Source of the DNA: Pirellulimonas nuda | GTDB taxonomy: Bacteria > Planctomycetota > Planctomycetia > Pirellulales > Lacipirellulaceae | Direction: 5' to 3' | DNA length: 64,000 nucleotides | NCBI RefSeq assembly: GCF_007750855.1 | Contig: NZ_CP036291.1 | Location: forward strand, 6,298,905 to 6,362,904 | Shown: one piece after another, positions 36,994 to 45,007 of the stretch | How the letters are laid out: the number at the start of each line of letters is the position of its first letter | Numbering within the stretch: position 1 is the stretch's first letter | Translations under genes and position numbers: made by a program | The notes under the pieces: generated by a model | The model's database searches: none | The model's input: the letters and a program-made list of their open reading frames with translations, nothing else | What the model was told of the DNA's origin: nothing

Positions 36994-37875
36994 TTACGCG
37001 GTCAGCGTTTGTGGTTGGCCGACTAGGTTGATGACTTCTTCGATCAGCCCGCGGTGCGGAGCGATCAAGATCGGCTCGGCGCGGAACGGGCAGGTGCGTT
37101 CCAGCCGGGGGCTGAGCATCACGCCCCCTGCCTCTTCCACGATCAACTGCACGGCCGCGATGTCCCACGGCCCCTGTTTGACGCTCTGGGGCCGGTTGTC
37201 GTGCACCACCAGGGCCAGGTGGCTGAGCCCCTCCAAGCACCGCAGGCCGATCCCTGCGTTGGGGACTCCGGCGGTCACCAGCCCGGCGCCGGCGGGGCTG
37301 CGGAGGGCGGCGCGGCAGTGCGTGAAGAACTCCGTCTCCAGGGCCGCCTCGCCGTAGGGGTTCATCTCGACCCACGAGTCGGCGAGCAGCGGCTGCTCGC
37401 TGGGCGCCGTGAGCGGGGCGCCGTTCTTGAACGCCCCCAACATTTCAACCGCGTAGAACCACTCGCCCGTGAGCGGGAAGTAGGCCACCCCGGCGTGCGT
37501 GCGGCCGCCCCGGCGGCGTGCGATCAGCACCGAGGGGTACTGCGGCCCGACGTGCATCAAGAACGCGCTGGTGGCGTCCAACGGGTCGACGATCCACAGG
37601 TCGCTAATCGCCGCGGGGCTCTGGCCGGCCGGCAGGTTGGGGTTGAGCTCTTCGGAAAGGATCTCTGCACAACTCCCGCTGCGGAGCACCTCGAGCGCGG
37701 CCCGGTCGGCCCGGCGGTCGATGTCCGACACGAGGTCGCCCACCCCCTTGCGCTCCACCGAGTGCATGCGTCCGTAACCGTCGCGGATCACGGCCCCCGC
37801 TGCTTCGGCCGCCTGAGCGGCCAGGGTGAGGTCAGGGTCGAGCGAGAGCAGGTGGGCAGGGATCGGGTGGGGCAT
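36994..37875 (-). CDS. Inositol-monophosphatase-family phosphatase
   Basis: A 293-residue Mg-dependent phosphatase of the IMPase / 3'(2'),5'-bisphosphate nucleotidase family. The metal site is readable: ILSEELN (Glu-Glu), WIVDPLDATSAF (the DP-x-D-G-T motif with Ala in place of Gly), and the C-terminal WDIAAVQLIVEEAGG. The substrate may be inositol phosphate, PAP or a sugar phosphate. The ATG at 37875 is used; longer in-frame starts run through the G-tract and REP sequence. A polypurine tract lies just upstream. Confidence 0.88.
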   Translation of the reverse strand: MPHPIPAHLLSLDPDLTLAAQAAEAAGAVIRDGYGRMHSVERKGVGDLVSDIDRRADRAALEVLRSGSCAEILSEELNPNLPAGQSPAAISDLWIVDPLDATSAFLMHVGPQYPSVLIARRRGGRTHAGVAYFPLTGEWFYAVEMLGAFKNGAPLTAPSEQPLLADSWVEMNPYGEAALETEFFTHCRAALRSPAGAGLVTAGVPNAGIGLRCLEGLSHLALVVHDNRPQSVKQGPWDIAAVQLIVEEAGGVMLSPRLERTCPFRAEPILIAPHRGLIEEVINLVGQPQTLTA

Positions 37876-37877
37876 GC

Positions 37878-37924
37878 GGGGCGGGGGGAGGGGGGAGGGG
37901 GGAGGGGGGAGGGAGGGGAGGCGG
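37878..37924 (+). repeat. Low-complexity G-rich tract in the leader
   Basis: Runs of 4-7 G separated by single A make about 45 bp of GGGGGGA-type repeats on the plus strand, immediately upstream of the phosphatase start. Several G-runs of three or more could form a G-quadruplex in DNA. The remaining gap to 38179 holds the REP pair. Confidence 0.8.
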
Positions 37925-38008
37925 GGCAGTAAGCCTAAGTCTCGCTTGAAACATCGAATGATGAAAGAGCGCTGCGCCATGGTTTGATTATCCATCGTGC
38001 GCAAATAT

Positions 38009-38125
38009 GGAGCCGGAAGCGTCAGCGCCCGGAGGTTTTTGCGTACGTGGGACTCTCCGGGAGCGGAGGCGCCTCTAGGTGAGCGCGTGCTCGGAGACCT
38101 CCGGGCGCTAACGCTTCCGGCTCCA
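38009..38125. repeat. REP pair upstream of the RAYT
   Basis: GGAGCCGGAAGCGTCAGCGCC...GGAGGTT at 38009 and its inverted copy CCTCCGGGCGCTAACGCTTC..CGGCTCC ending 38125. The two units face each other around a 55-bp spacer. Confidence 0.9.
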
Positions 38126-38179
38126 AGAAGGAACAACGCTCCTGCTTGACACGTCGACGCAAGCAATTACTGTACAAAA

Positions 38180-38734
38180 ATGCACTTCATGATCACGAGC
38201 ACGACGTACGGCGCTTGGCTCCCAGGCGACCCGCGCGGGTCCGTTACCTCGGTCCGCGACCGGCGTGAAGGGGAAGCCACTTCTAGTCACCGACTCGAGC
38301 ACTCGACCTACGGGGAACCCTGGGAGCCCCAAATGATCGGCCTGCATCACAGCGCCGCGCAAGCTATGAAGGGCGATCCTGTTCGGCTTTCCAGGGCTCA
38401 AGCACAGGTCGTTGTGCTGCAGCTCCGCGAGACGGCCAGCTACCGTGGCTGGGCGCTGCTGGCGGTGGCGGTCATGGCGAATCATTTCCACGTTGTGATG
38501 AGCGCAAGCAACGACTCGGATCCGCAAAAGATTCTCAACGACCTGAAGGCCTACACGTCGCGGGCGCTCAATCGCAAGTTCGGCAAACCCGCGTCGGCTC
38601 GCTGGTGGACAAGCGGCGGATCAAAGCGCCGGCTGTTCAATAATGCTGCGATTGGTGGCGCAATCCACTACGTGAGATTCAAACAGTTCAATCCGCTAAT
38701 AGTATGGCCGCCTCTCGAAGAACCGCAGCTGTGA
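38180..38734 (+). CDS. REP-associated tyrosine transposase (RAYT, Y1/HUH)
   Basis: A 184-residue single-strand DNA transposase-like enzyme. The HUH motif is at residues 102-104 (ANHFHVVM), and the catalytic tyrosine is probably Tyr125 in DLKAYTSRALN. MHFMITSTTYGAWLPGDPRG is the usual RAYT N-terminus. The gene is flanked on both sides by inverted pairs of the same REP unit (38009-38125 and 38743-38812), the classic RAYT/REP arrangement. Members cut and join REP hairpins and are thought to spread them. All key residues are intact, so it may be active. Confidence 0.92.
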   Translation: MHFMITSTTYGAWLPGDPRGSVTSVRDRREGEATSSHRLEHSTYGEPWEPQMIGLHHSAAQAMKGDPVRLSRAQAQVVVLQLRETASYRGWALLAVAVMANHFHVVMSASNDSDPQKILNDLKAYTSRALNRKFGKPASARWWTSGGSKRRLFNNAAIGGAIHYVRFKQFNPLIVWPPLEEPQL

Positions 38735-38742
38735 TCCACTCT

Positions 38743-38812
38743 GGAGCCGGAAGCGTAGGCGCCCGGAGTGTTCGCGAGCAACAACCTCCGGGCGCTGACG
38801 CTTCCGGCTCCA
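38743..38812. repeat. REP pair downstream of the RAYT
   Basis: GGAGCCGGAAGCGTAGGCGCC at 38743 and inverted AACCTCCGGGCGCTGACGCT..CCGGCTCC ending 38812, with a spacer of about 16 bp. Same unit as at 38009-38125. Confidence 0.9.
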
Positions 38813-38836
38813 GGCTGCTTTATGGAGCGGTGAGGC

Positions 38837-39862
38837 CTATTCCACCACCCACGTCTCGCCCGAGTTGAACAACGCGTCCAGGTCTCCCGCCCCTTGGCGC
38901 TTCACCGCCTCGGCGACCTGGTCGTTGATCAGCACGTCGTACCGCGGCGCGTCGACGCTGCGGAACACGCCGATGGGCTCTGGGAAGCCGTCTTCGTAGC
39001 GGAGGCGGCTCAGCAGGTAGGCGAGGCTCGGCTCCGGGGCCGCCTCGTCGTGGAACAGCAGGTCGTCTTCGCTGATCCCCTTGCCCAGCTCTACCACCTC
39101 GGGGGTGAGTCCGTTCAGGCGGATCCCCTTGTCGCGGTTGGCGCCGAAGATCAGCGGCTTGCCGTGCTCTAGCTCGAGCGTGGTCTCGGCCTTCAGCTTG
39201 CGGTCCTTGGCGTAGTCCCAGGCGCCGTCGTTGAAGACGTTGCAGTTCTGGTAGACCTCAACAAACGACGAGCCCTGGTGGCGGGCGGCGCGTTCGAGCG
39301 TGGCGCCCAGGTGCTTGATGTTGGTGTCGATGCTGCGGGCCACAAAGGTGGCCTCGGCGCCGATGACAATCGACAACGGGTGCAACGGGTTGTCGATGGC
39401 GCCCATCGGCGTGCTCTTGGTCCGCTGCCCCAGCGGCGACGTGGGGGAGTACTGCCCCTTGGTCAGCCCGTAGATGCGGTTGTTGAACAGGACGATGTTG
39501 AGGTCCATGTTCCGGCGGATGGCGTGCATCAAGTGGTTGCCGCCGATGGACAGGCCGTCGCCGTCGCCGGTGATGACCCACACGTGCAGGTCGGGCCGGG
39601 CGCTCTTGAGCCCCGTCGCCACGGCCGGCGCGCGGCCGTGGATAGAGTGGATGCCGTACGTGTTCATGTAGTACGGGAACCGGCTGCTGCAGCCGATGCC
39701 CGAGACGAACACCGTCTTCTCGCGCGGGATCCCCAGCCCGGGCAGGATCTTCTTCATCTGCGCCAGGATGGAGTAGTCGCCGCAACCGGGGCACCAGCGG
39801 ATGTCTTGATCGCTGGCGAAGTCTTGGGGGGTGAGGACGGGGAGGTCGAGGGAGGTGGTCAT
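38837..39862 (-). CDS. korB: 2-oxoacid:ferredoxin oxidoreductase, beta subunit
   Basis: A 341-residue TPP-binding subunit. CPGCGD (Cys24, Cys27) opens the protein, GIGCSSR follows, and ITGDGDGLSIGGNHLMHAIR with FNNRIYGLTKGQ is the thiamine diphosphate / Mg motif (GDG to NN). With the fused alpha subunit it oxidises 2-oxoglutarate or a related oxoacid to acyl-CoA while reducing ferredoxin. The exact oxoacid is not readable; 2-oxoglutarate is the most common partner for this fused-alpha type. The ATG is 5 bp from the arm of the repeat element that separates it from the alpha gene. Confidence 0.9.
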   Translation of the reverse strand: MTTSLDLPVLTPQDFASDQDIRWCPGCGDYSILAQMKKILPGLGIPREKTVFVSGIGCSSRFPYYMNTYGIHSIHGRAPAVATGLKSARPDLHVWVITGDGDGLSIGGNHLMHAIRRNMDLNIVLFNNRIYGLTKGQYSPTSPLGQRTKSTPMGAIDNPLHPLSIVIGAEATFVARSIDTNIKHLGATLERAARHQGSSFVEVYQNCNVFNDGAWDYAKDRKLKAETTLELEHGKPLIFGANRDKGIRLNGLTPEVVELGKGISEDDLLFHDEAAPEPSLAYLLSRLRYEDGFPEPIGVFRSVDAPRYDVLINDQVAEAVKRQGAGDLDALFNSGETWVVE

Positions 39863-39866
39863 GTGG

Positions 39867-40367
39867 GAGATGATAGAGGTTAGATGATAGATGATAGATG
39901 ATAGGACGGACGACGCTTCGCGATGCGCTGGCGCTAAATAGGAGGCAGCTTGGCGCGCAGTGACTTTTGAAGTCCGCGGAGCATTCTTCCTTCTTCTTCG
40001 ATCATTTCGAGGATGCGGCTGGGTTGACTGGGTTCGAGGTAGCGGAGGCGTAGGGCGAGTTGGATGAAGGTTTCGAGTTCGCTAAGCGACCCGAACGCAA
40101 TGGAGAGGTGCCGGAGGTAATCTTTGATCGAGTCGCGTCCGTTCCCTTCGGCGATATTAGCCGGGATCGAACTAGCGGCGCGGCGCATCTGGTTGGTCAG
40201 CGAGAAACGATCGTCGGAAGGAAACCCTGCGGTGAGCACGTAAGTCTCTTCTGCAATATCCATCCCCAACTGCCACACTTTAAGGTCGTGGTGGCTCCGA
40301 ATATCACTCCCCATCTAAGCGAGCTCCCAACCGTCCCTATCATCTAACCTCTATCCTCTATCATCTC
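39867..40367. mobile_element. Palindrome-flanked cassette carrying the four-helix-bundle gene
   Basis: Left arm 39867-39909 (GAGATGATAGAGGTTAGATG, then ATGATAG repeats and GGACGG) and right arm 40331-40367, whose complement reads GAGATGATAGAGGATAGAGG..TTAGATGATAGGGACGG. The arms enclose about 420 bp with one gene (39934-40314). The right arm encodes the last residues and stop of KorA (EMIEDRG-stop). The cassette interrupts the korA-korB pair. Confidence 0.75.
39934..40314 (-). CDS. Four-helix-bundle protein (23S rRNA intervening-sequence protein family)
   Basis: A 126-residue all-helical protein of the S23 / IVP four-helix-bundle family: HHDLKVWQLGMDIAEETY, then FSLTNQMRRAASSIPANIAEG (the most diagnostic part), then YLRHLSIAFGSLSELET. 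The family is known from 23S rRNA intervening sequences and as the accessory protein (Avd) of diversity-generating retroelements. No reverse transcriptase or rRNA is nearby here. The gene lies between inverted repeat arms and between korA and korB. Its role is not established; a role in spreading the flanking palindrome is my inference. Confidence 0.9.
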   Translation of the reverse strand: MGSDIRSHHDLKVWQLGMDIAEETYVLTAGFPSDDRFSLTNQMRRAASSIPANIAEGNGRDSIKDYLRHLSIAFGSLSELETFIQLALRLRYLEPSQPSRILEMIEEEGRMLRGLQKSLRAKLPPI

Positions 40368-42248
40368 AACAATCTTCTGATGCACTTCCGCCACACTAAA
40401 CGGCTTGCCCTGCACCTTGTTGAGTCCCACGGCATCGACCAAGAACTGCGAGCGGATCAGCATCCGCAACTGGCCGCAGTTCAGCTCGGGGATCAGCACT
40501 TGCTTGAAGTTGCCGAGGATCTCGCCCAGGTTGCGCGGGAAAGGGTTCAGGTAACGCAGGTGGGCGTGCGTGACGCTCAGGCCGGCTTTCTGGGCGCGGT
40601 GTACGGCGGTCGCGCACGAGCCGTAGGGGCCGCCCCAGCTCAAGACCAATAGGTCGCCGCTGGAAGGACCGTCCAGCTCTTGCAAGGGGATGTGGTTCGC
40701 GATGCCCGCCACCTTGGCGGCCCGCGTGTTGGTCATGTGCTGGTGGTTCTCGGGGTCGTAGCTGACGTTGCCGGTGACGTCCTGCTTCTCCAGCCCGCCG
40801 ATGCGGTGCTGCAGGCCGACCGTTCCTGGCAGCGCCCACGGGCGGGCCAGCTTGTCGTTGCGTTTGTAGGGGAGGAACGTTTCACCCCCCGCACCGTTGG
40901 CCCCTTCACCGTGAGCGCCGTCACCGTTCGTGGGGGCTATCGGCCCGGGGTGCTGGATGTCGATCCGCGGCAAGTCGGCCGCCTTGGGCACTCGCCACGG
41001 CTCGGAGCCGTTGGCGATGTAGCCGTCGCTGAGGAAGAAGACCGGCGTCATGAACGTGGTGGCGATCCGCCACGCCTCTTGCACCGCGTAGAAGCAGTCG
41101 GCCGGGCCGCTGGCCGCGACGATCGGCATCGGGCACTCGCCGTTGCGGCCGAACATCGCCTGCAGCAGGTCGCTCTGCTCCGTCTTGGTGGGGAGCCCCG
41201 TGCTGGGGCCGCCGCGCTGAATGTTCAGCACCAGCATCGGCAGCTCGGTCATCACGGCCAGCCCGAGCGCTTCGGCCTTGAGCGCGATGCCGGGGCCGCT
41301 AGACGACGTGACGGCCATCTCGCCGCCGAACGCCGCGCCGATCGTCGCGGTGACCGCGGCGATCTCGTCCTCGGCCTGGAACGTGAGCACGTCGAAGTTC
41401 TTGTGCCTAGCCAGCTCGTGCAGCACGTCGCTGGCCGGGGTGATCGGGTAGGCGCCAAAGAACAGCCGCTTGCCGGACACCTTGGCGGCCGCGATCAGCC
41501 CCCACGCCAGGGCGGTGTTGCCCATGATGCTGTAGTAGGTGCCGGGCTCCAGCACCGCCTTGGGGACGTGGTACTGGGTGTTGATCGCCTCGACGGTTTC
41601 GCCGTAGTTGAAGCCCGCCTTGAGGGCGCGTTCGTTGGCCTGGGCCACCTCGGGCCGCTTGCCGAACTTCTCTTCGATGAACCGCAGCGTCGGCTCCAGC
41701 GAGCGGTCGTACAGCCAGAACACCAGCCCCATGGCGAAGAAGTTCCGGCAGCGGTCGGCTTCTTTCTGGCTGAGCCCCAGGCCCTCGACCGCGGTGCGGG
41801 TGATCTTGGTGATGTCGATGCTGTGCAGCTTGTACTTCTGGTCCAGGCTGCCATCTTCCAGCGGGTTGGTCGCGTAGCCGGCCTGTTCGAGGCCGCGCTT
41901 GTCGAAGGAGCTGGAGTCGCAGATCAGCACGCCGGCGTCGCGGAGGTCGCCGATGTTGGTGGTCAGCGCCGCCGGGTTCATCGCCACCAGGGCGTCGACC
42001 GTGTCGCCCGGCGTGAAGATCTCGGTGCTGGAGAAGTGGACCTGGAAGCCCGACACGCCCGCCTTGGTGCCGCGCGGGGCGCGGATCTCGGCCGGGAAGT
42101 CGGGGAAGGTGGCGACGTCGTTGCCCGCCAGCGCGCTGGTGGTGGTGAACTGCGTGCCGGCCAACTGCATGCCGTCGCCGGAGTCGCCGCAGAAGCGGAC
42201 AGTGGCGTCAACGAGTTCCTGAACCTGCTTTAATTCTGCGGTCGACAT
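40344..42248 (-). CDS. korA: 2-oxoacid:ferredoxin oxidoreductase, fused gamma-alpha subunit
   Basis: A 634-residue protein. The N-terminal gamma-type domain covers about residues 12-200 (FCGDSGDGMQLAGTQF, PAEIRAPRGTKAGVSGF). The alpha pyrimidine-binding domain starts about residue 250 (YPITPASDVLHEL, FQAEDEIAAVTATIGAAFGG, TSSSGPGIALKAEALGLA, QRGGPSTGLPTKTEQSDLL). Partner of KorB; the pair feeds low-potential electrons to ferredoxin in a reductive or oxidative TCA step. The last codons (MIEDRG-stop) lie within the repeat arm at 40331-40367, so the C-terminus may have been replaced by insertion. Confidence 0.92.
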   Translation of the reverse strand: MSTAELKQVQELVDATVRFCGDSGDGMQLAGTQFTTTSALAGNDVATFPDFPAEIRAPRGTKAGVSGFQVHFSSTEIFTPGDTVDALVAMNPAALTTNIGDLRDAGVLICDSSSFDKRGLEQAGYATNPLEDGSLDQKYKLHSIDITKITRTAVEGLGLSQKEADRCRNFFAMGLVFWLYDRSLEPTLRFIEEKFGKRPEVAQANERALKAGFNYGETVEAINTQYHVPKAVLEPGTYYSIMGNTALAWGLIAAAKVSGKRLFFGAYPITPASDVLHELARHKNFDVLTFQAEDEIAAVTATIGAAFGGEMAVTSSSGPGIALKAEALGLAVMTELPMLVLNIQRGGPSTGLPTKTEQSDLLQAMFGRNGECPMPIVAASGPADCFYAVQEAWRIATTFMTPVFFLSDGYIANGSEPWRVPKAADLPRIDIQHPGPIAPTNGDGAHGEGANGAGGETFLPYKRNDKLARPWALPGTVGLQHRIGGLEKQDVTGNVSYDPENHQHMTNTRAAKVAGIANHIPLQELDGPSSGDLLVLSWGGPYGSCATAVHRAQKAGLSVTHAHLRYLNPFPRNLGEILGNFKQVLIPELNCGQLRMLIRSQFLVDAVGLNKVQGKPFSVAEVHQKIVEMIEDRG

Positions 42249-42342
42249 GACTGGTTAGATGCCTCGGAGGGGATGCGCAAGGGATGAGGATGTTACGGAG
42301 TTAAAGTCTGTGGGGCTATGCCGTAATGATCGCCGTGCGAAA

Positions 42343-42508
42343 GGGGAGGTGGGGATTACGAAGAGATGTGGAGATAGGATTGCCGAGGGCCAAGTATCAA
42401 CCCGGACCCAACCATTCTTGTTCTTGGTTTCGTGCAAGCTTGCATGCGATCGCAGCCATGCCCTACGAATGACCATCCCCACATCTCTTCGTTATCCCCA
42501 CCTCCCCC
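42343..42508. repeat. Long inverted repeat GGGGAGGTGGGGATTACGAA family
   Basis: Left arm GGGGAGGTGGGGATTACGAA..GAGATGTGG (42343-42376); right arm CCCCACATCTCTTCGTTATC..CCCACCTCCCC (42476-42508). It is the only clear structure in the 368-bp gap 42249-42616 between korA and the next minus-strand gene. Confidence 0.85.
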
Positions 42509-42616
42509 TTCCGTCACCCGACAGGGAAGTCCGCCTTTGCACTGCTACAAGTGTAGCAATTGGCGGTCTGGGGCATAACGGCGGGTCGGGCAGAGATTGC
42601 CGACTTTTAACGCAAT

Positions 42617-43462
42617 CTAGGGGCGATCCGGCTTCTGGTAGAACTTCGAGAGGTCGAAGCCGCCGCGTTGCTCGTCTTCGACGATCTTCAGCCGCTTCTC
42701 TAGGTACTCGATCCGGCGGGAAAGCGAGGGGAGCAGGTCTTCGTCGTCCCGTTGGGCCATCGGGCGGGGGGGCGACGGGTAGTCGAGCTGCCGGTGCAGC
42801 GAGCTGAACAGCAGCAGCGGGTCCTTCTTGCGGTTCGCCAGGGCGATCCGGCCCTCGCGGTCGCCGAACAGGATGGCCTGCGTCAAAATGTCGCTCGGGT
42901 TCCTCCGACGGTAGTGCTCGCTGTGGACGTAGATCAGGTCCGCGATGTCCACCATGCCGATCTTCCGCCGCAACGCGTCGATCCACTTGCGCCACGGCGG
43001 GTCGAACCCCGGGTCGGCCGCCACGGCCTCCAGGCCCCGGTCGTAGCCCAGCCGGTTCCGGCAGAGCACCTCGAATTGGTAGAGAAAAACCCCCTGCTGC
43101 GTGGGGGACTCGGACCGGTACTTGGCCTCGAGCTGCAGCACCTCGAGCCCCAGCCGGAAGTCGAAGTTCCCCCGCTCCTTCTCCCCCTCGGAGACGATGT
43201 AGGTCTGAAACGCCGTAAAATAGTGGGGCAGCCGGGCCATCGCGCTGGCCAGCACGCCGGCGTGCCGCAGCTCGGAGAGCAAGAAATCGATCGCCATCGG
43301 CAGCTTGGTGGTGGCCAACGCCTCCTCCCGCGCGCCGCTGAGGATCTCCTGCGTGGGGGCGTTGTCCGTCAATCGGCTGGCGAGCGTGGCGAAGAACTGG
43401 GCCTGCTCGATGTATTCCTCCCGACCCAACGGGGCGACCGGGTTCAGCGCAGTGTCGGTCAT
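42617..43462 (-). CDS. Conserved protein of unknown function
   Basis: A 281-residue cytoplasmic protein with no signal peptide or membrane segment. It is mostly helical. YIEQAQFFATLASRL is near the start, and a C-terminal coiled coil (LSRRIEYLEKRLKIVEDEQR) is followed by FDLSKFYQKP. No catalytic motif is seen. Its position upstream of korA on the same strand and its well-formed sequence suggest a real gene that may be shared among planctomycetes. The function is unknown. Confidence 0.7.
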   Translation of the reverse strand: MTDTALNPVAPLGREEYIEQAQFFATLASRLTDNAPTQEILSGAREEALATTKLPMAIDFLLSELRHAGVLASAMARLPHYFTAFQTYIVSEGEKERGNFDFRLGLEVLQLEAKYRSESPTQQGVFLYQFEVLCRNRLGYDRGLEAVAADPGFDPPWRKWIDALRRKIGMVDIADLIYVHSEHYRRRNPSDILTQAILFGDREGRIALANRKKDPLLLFSSLHRQLDYPSPPRPMAQRDDEDLLPSLSRRIEYLEKRLKIVEDEQRGGFDLSKFYQKPDRP

Positions 43463-43523
43463 GGGAGGCTCATTGGTGTACGATGCGGCAAGCCTATAAT
43501 TGAAGCAGCTTCAAGCGCAAGCG

Positions 43524-43609
43524 GATAGCCGACGGGCTACGCCCCGTCGGAGTAGCTGCCTAGCGTGCGTCTATCGAGCCACACCGACGGGGCGGAGCCC
43601 GTCGGCTAC
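43524..43609. repeat. Inverted repeat ATAGCCGACGGGCTACGCCC family
   Basis: Left arm TAGCCGACGGGCTACGCCCC..GTCGG, right arm CCGACGGGGCGGAGCCCGTC..GGCTAC. The same family is at 46521-46586 and 58527-58591. It fills the gap before ribBA. I looked here for an FMN riboswitch and did not find one. Confidence 0.85.
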
Positions 43610-43633
43610 TTCCCTACTTCTGCTAGCTTTAAC

Positions 43634-44848
43634 ATGCCCACCACCCGCTTCTCTTCCATCGACCACGCCGTTGAGGCGATTGCTGCCGGCAAGGTAGTGA
43701 TCGTCGTCGATGCGGAGGACCGCGAGAACGAGGGAGACTTCATCGCCGCGGCCGAGAAGGCGACGCCCGAGATCGTCAACTTTATGGTCAGCCGCGGGCG
43801 GGGGCAGCTCTGCACGCCGCTGCTGCCCGAGGCGGCCGCGCGGCTCGAGCTGCCGCCGATGATCGCCGACGCCGCCAACACGGCGCCGCTGCGGACCGCC
43901 TACACGGTGACGGTGGACCACCGCTCGGCCAAGACCGGCATCACCGCCAGCGAACGCGCGACCACCATCCGCGCGCTGGCCGACCCCAAGACCGTGCCGA
44001 CCGACCTGGCGAGGCCCGGGCACGTTTCGCCGCTGATCGCCAAAGAGGGGGGCGTGCTGCGACGCGCCGGGCACACCGAGGCGGCGGTCGACCTGGCCCG
44101 CATGGCGGGGCTGCAGCCGGCCGGCGTGCTGTGCGAGATCCTCAACGACGAGGGGGACCGGGCCGACCGCGACCAGCTCGCGGCGCTCGCCGTCGAGCAC
44201 GACCTGCCGATCATCACCATCGAAGACCTGATCGCCCACCGCCGCGTACGCGAGAAGCTGGTCTACCGCATCGCCGAAGCCAAGATGCCCACGCACTACG
44301 GCCACGGCACGATCATCGCCTACGGCGTTAAGCACGAGTCGCAAGAGCCGGTCGTGTTCGTCATGGGCGACCTGACGAAGGTCGACGCGCCGCTGGTGCG
44401 GCTCCACTCGTCGTGCTTCACGGGCGACCTGCTGGCGTCGCTCCGCTGCGACTGCGGCGATCAACTGCACATGGCGCTCGACATGATCCAGAGCGAGGGC
44501 GCCGGCGTGCTGGTCTACCTGCCGCAGGAGGGCCGGGGGATCGGCCTGGTAGAGAAGATCAAGGCCTACAAGCTGCAAGACGAGGGGCTCGACACGGTCG
44601 AGGCCAATGTCGCCCTAGGTTTTAAGGCAGACCCCCGCGATTACGGCGTCGGCATCCAGTTGCTCAAAGACCTGGGCCTGCGGCGCGTGCGGCTGCTGAC
44701 CAACAACCCCAAGAAGACCGACGCGTTCATCTACGGCGGCTTCGACCTCGAGGTGGTCGACCAAGTGCCGATCGTCCCGCCGATGCACGAGCACAACGCG
44801 GCCTACATGCGGACCAAGCGGGAGAAGATGGGGCACCAACTGCCGTGA
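43634..44848 (+). CDS. ribBA: Bifunctional riboflavin synthesis enzyme (DHBP synthase / GTP cyclohydrolase II)
   Basis: A 404-residue fusion. The N-terminal 3,4-dihydroxy-2-butanone-4-phosphate synthase (about residues 5-205) has DAEDRENEGDFIAAAE, FMVSRGRGQLC and RRAGHTEAAVDLA. The C-terminal GTP cyclohydrolase II (about 210-400) has RLHSSCFTGDLLASLRCDCG with three zinc-binding Cys, and LPQEGRGIGL. It makes both precursors of riboflavin in the cytoplasm. ATG 43634 gives the standard N-terminus; the in-frame extension to 43565 translates the repeat. Confidence 0.95.
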   Translation: MPTTRFSSIDHAVEAIAAGKVVIVVDAEDRENEGDFIAAAEKATPEIVNFMVSRGRGQLCTPLLPEAAARLELPPMIADAANTAPLRTAYTVTVDHRSAKTGITASERATTIRALADPKTVPTDLARPGHVSPLIAKEGGVLRRAGHTEAAVDLARMAGLQPAGVLCEILNDEGDRADRDQLAALAVEHDLPIITIEDLIAHRRVREKLVYRIAEAKMPTHYGHGTIIAYGVKHESQEPVVFVMGDLTKVDAPLVRLHSSCFTGDLLASLRCDCGDQLHMALDMIQSEGAGVLVYLPQEGRGIGLVEKIKAYKLQDEGLDTVEANVALGFKADPRDYGVGIQLLKDLGLRRVRLLTNNPKKTDAFIYGGFDLEVVDQVPIVPPMHEHNAAYMRTKREKMGHQLP

Positions 44849-44906
44849 CGACGCGGTGGGCAGACGTTTCTCTGCCGCGCCGGGGGCGGGGGCGGGCCTC
44901 TCCTGC

Positions 44907-44974
44907 GCCGGGGGCGGGGACGCCCCGGCTCGCACGCGGCTCACTTTGCGAGCCGGGGCGTCCCCGCCCCCGGC
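44907..44974. repeat. Inverted repeat GGGGCGGGGACGCCCCGG family
   Basis: Left arm GCCGGGGGCGGGGACGCCCC..GGCTCGCA, right arm TGCGAGCCGGGGCGTCCCCG..CCCCCGGC, with a 12-bp loop. The same unit is at 61448-61526. Confidence 0.88.
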
Positions 44975-45007
44975 CCCCGGCGCGTCACGAACAACCGCTC
45001 CGCTGCC

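Noticed and set aside
37876-38166. Long N-terminal extension of the inositol-phosphatase gene
   Set aside because: It translates REP sequence and the G-tract, and the family N-terminus fits ATG 37875.
39934-40314. Diversity-generating retroelement accessory gene (Avd)
   Set aside because: No reverse transcriptase, template repeat or variable repeat is nearby.
43463-43633. FMN riboswitch before ribBA
   Set aside because: No conserved FMN aptamer core could be found; the gap is a dispersed inverted repeat.
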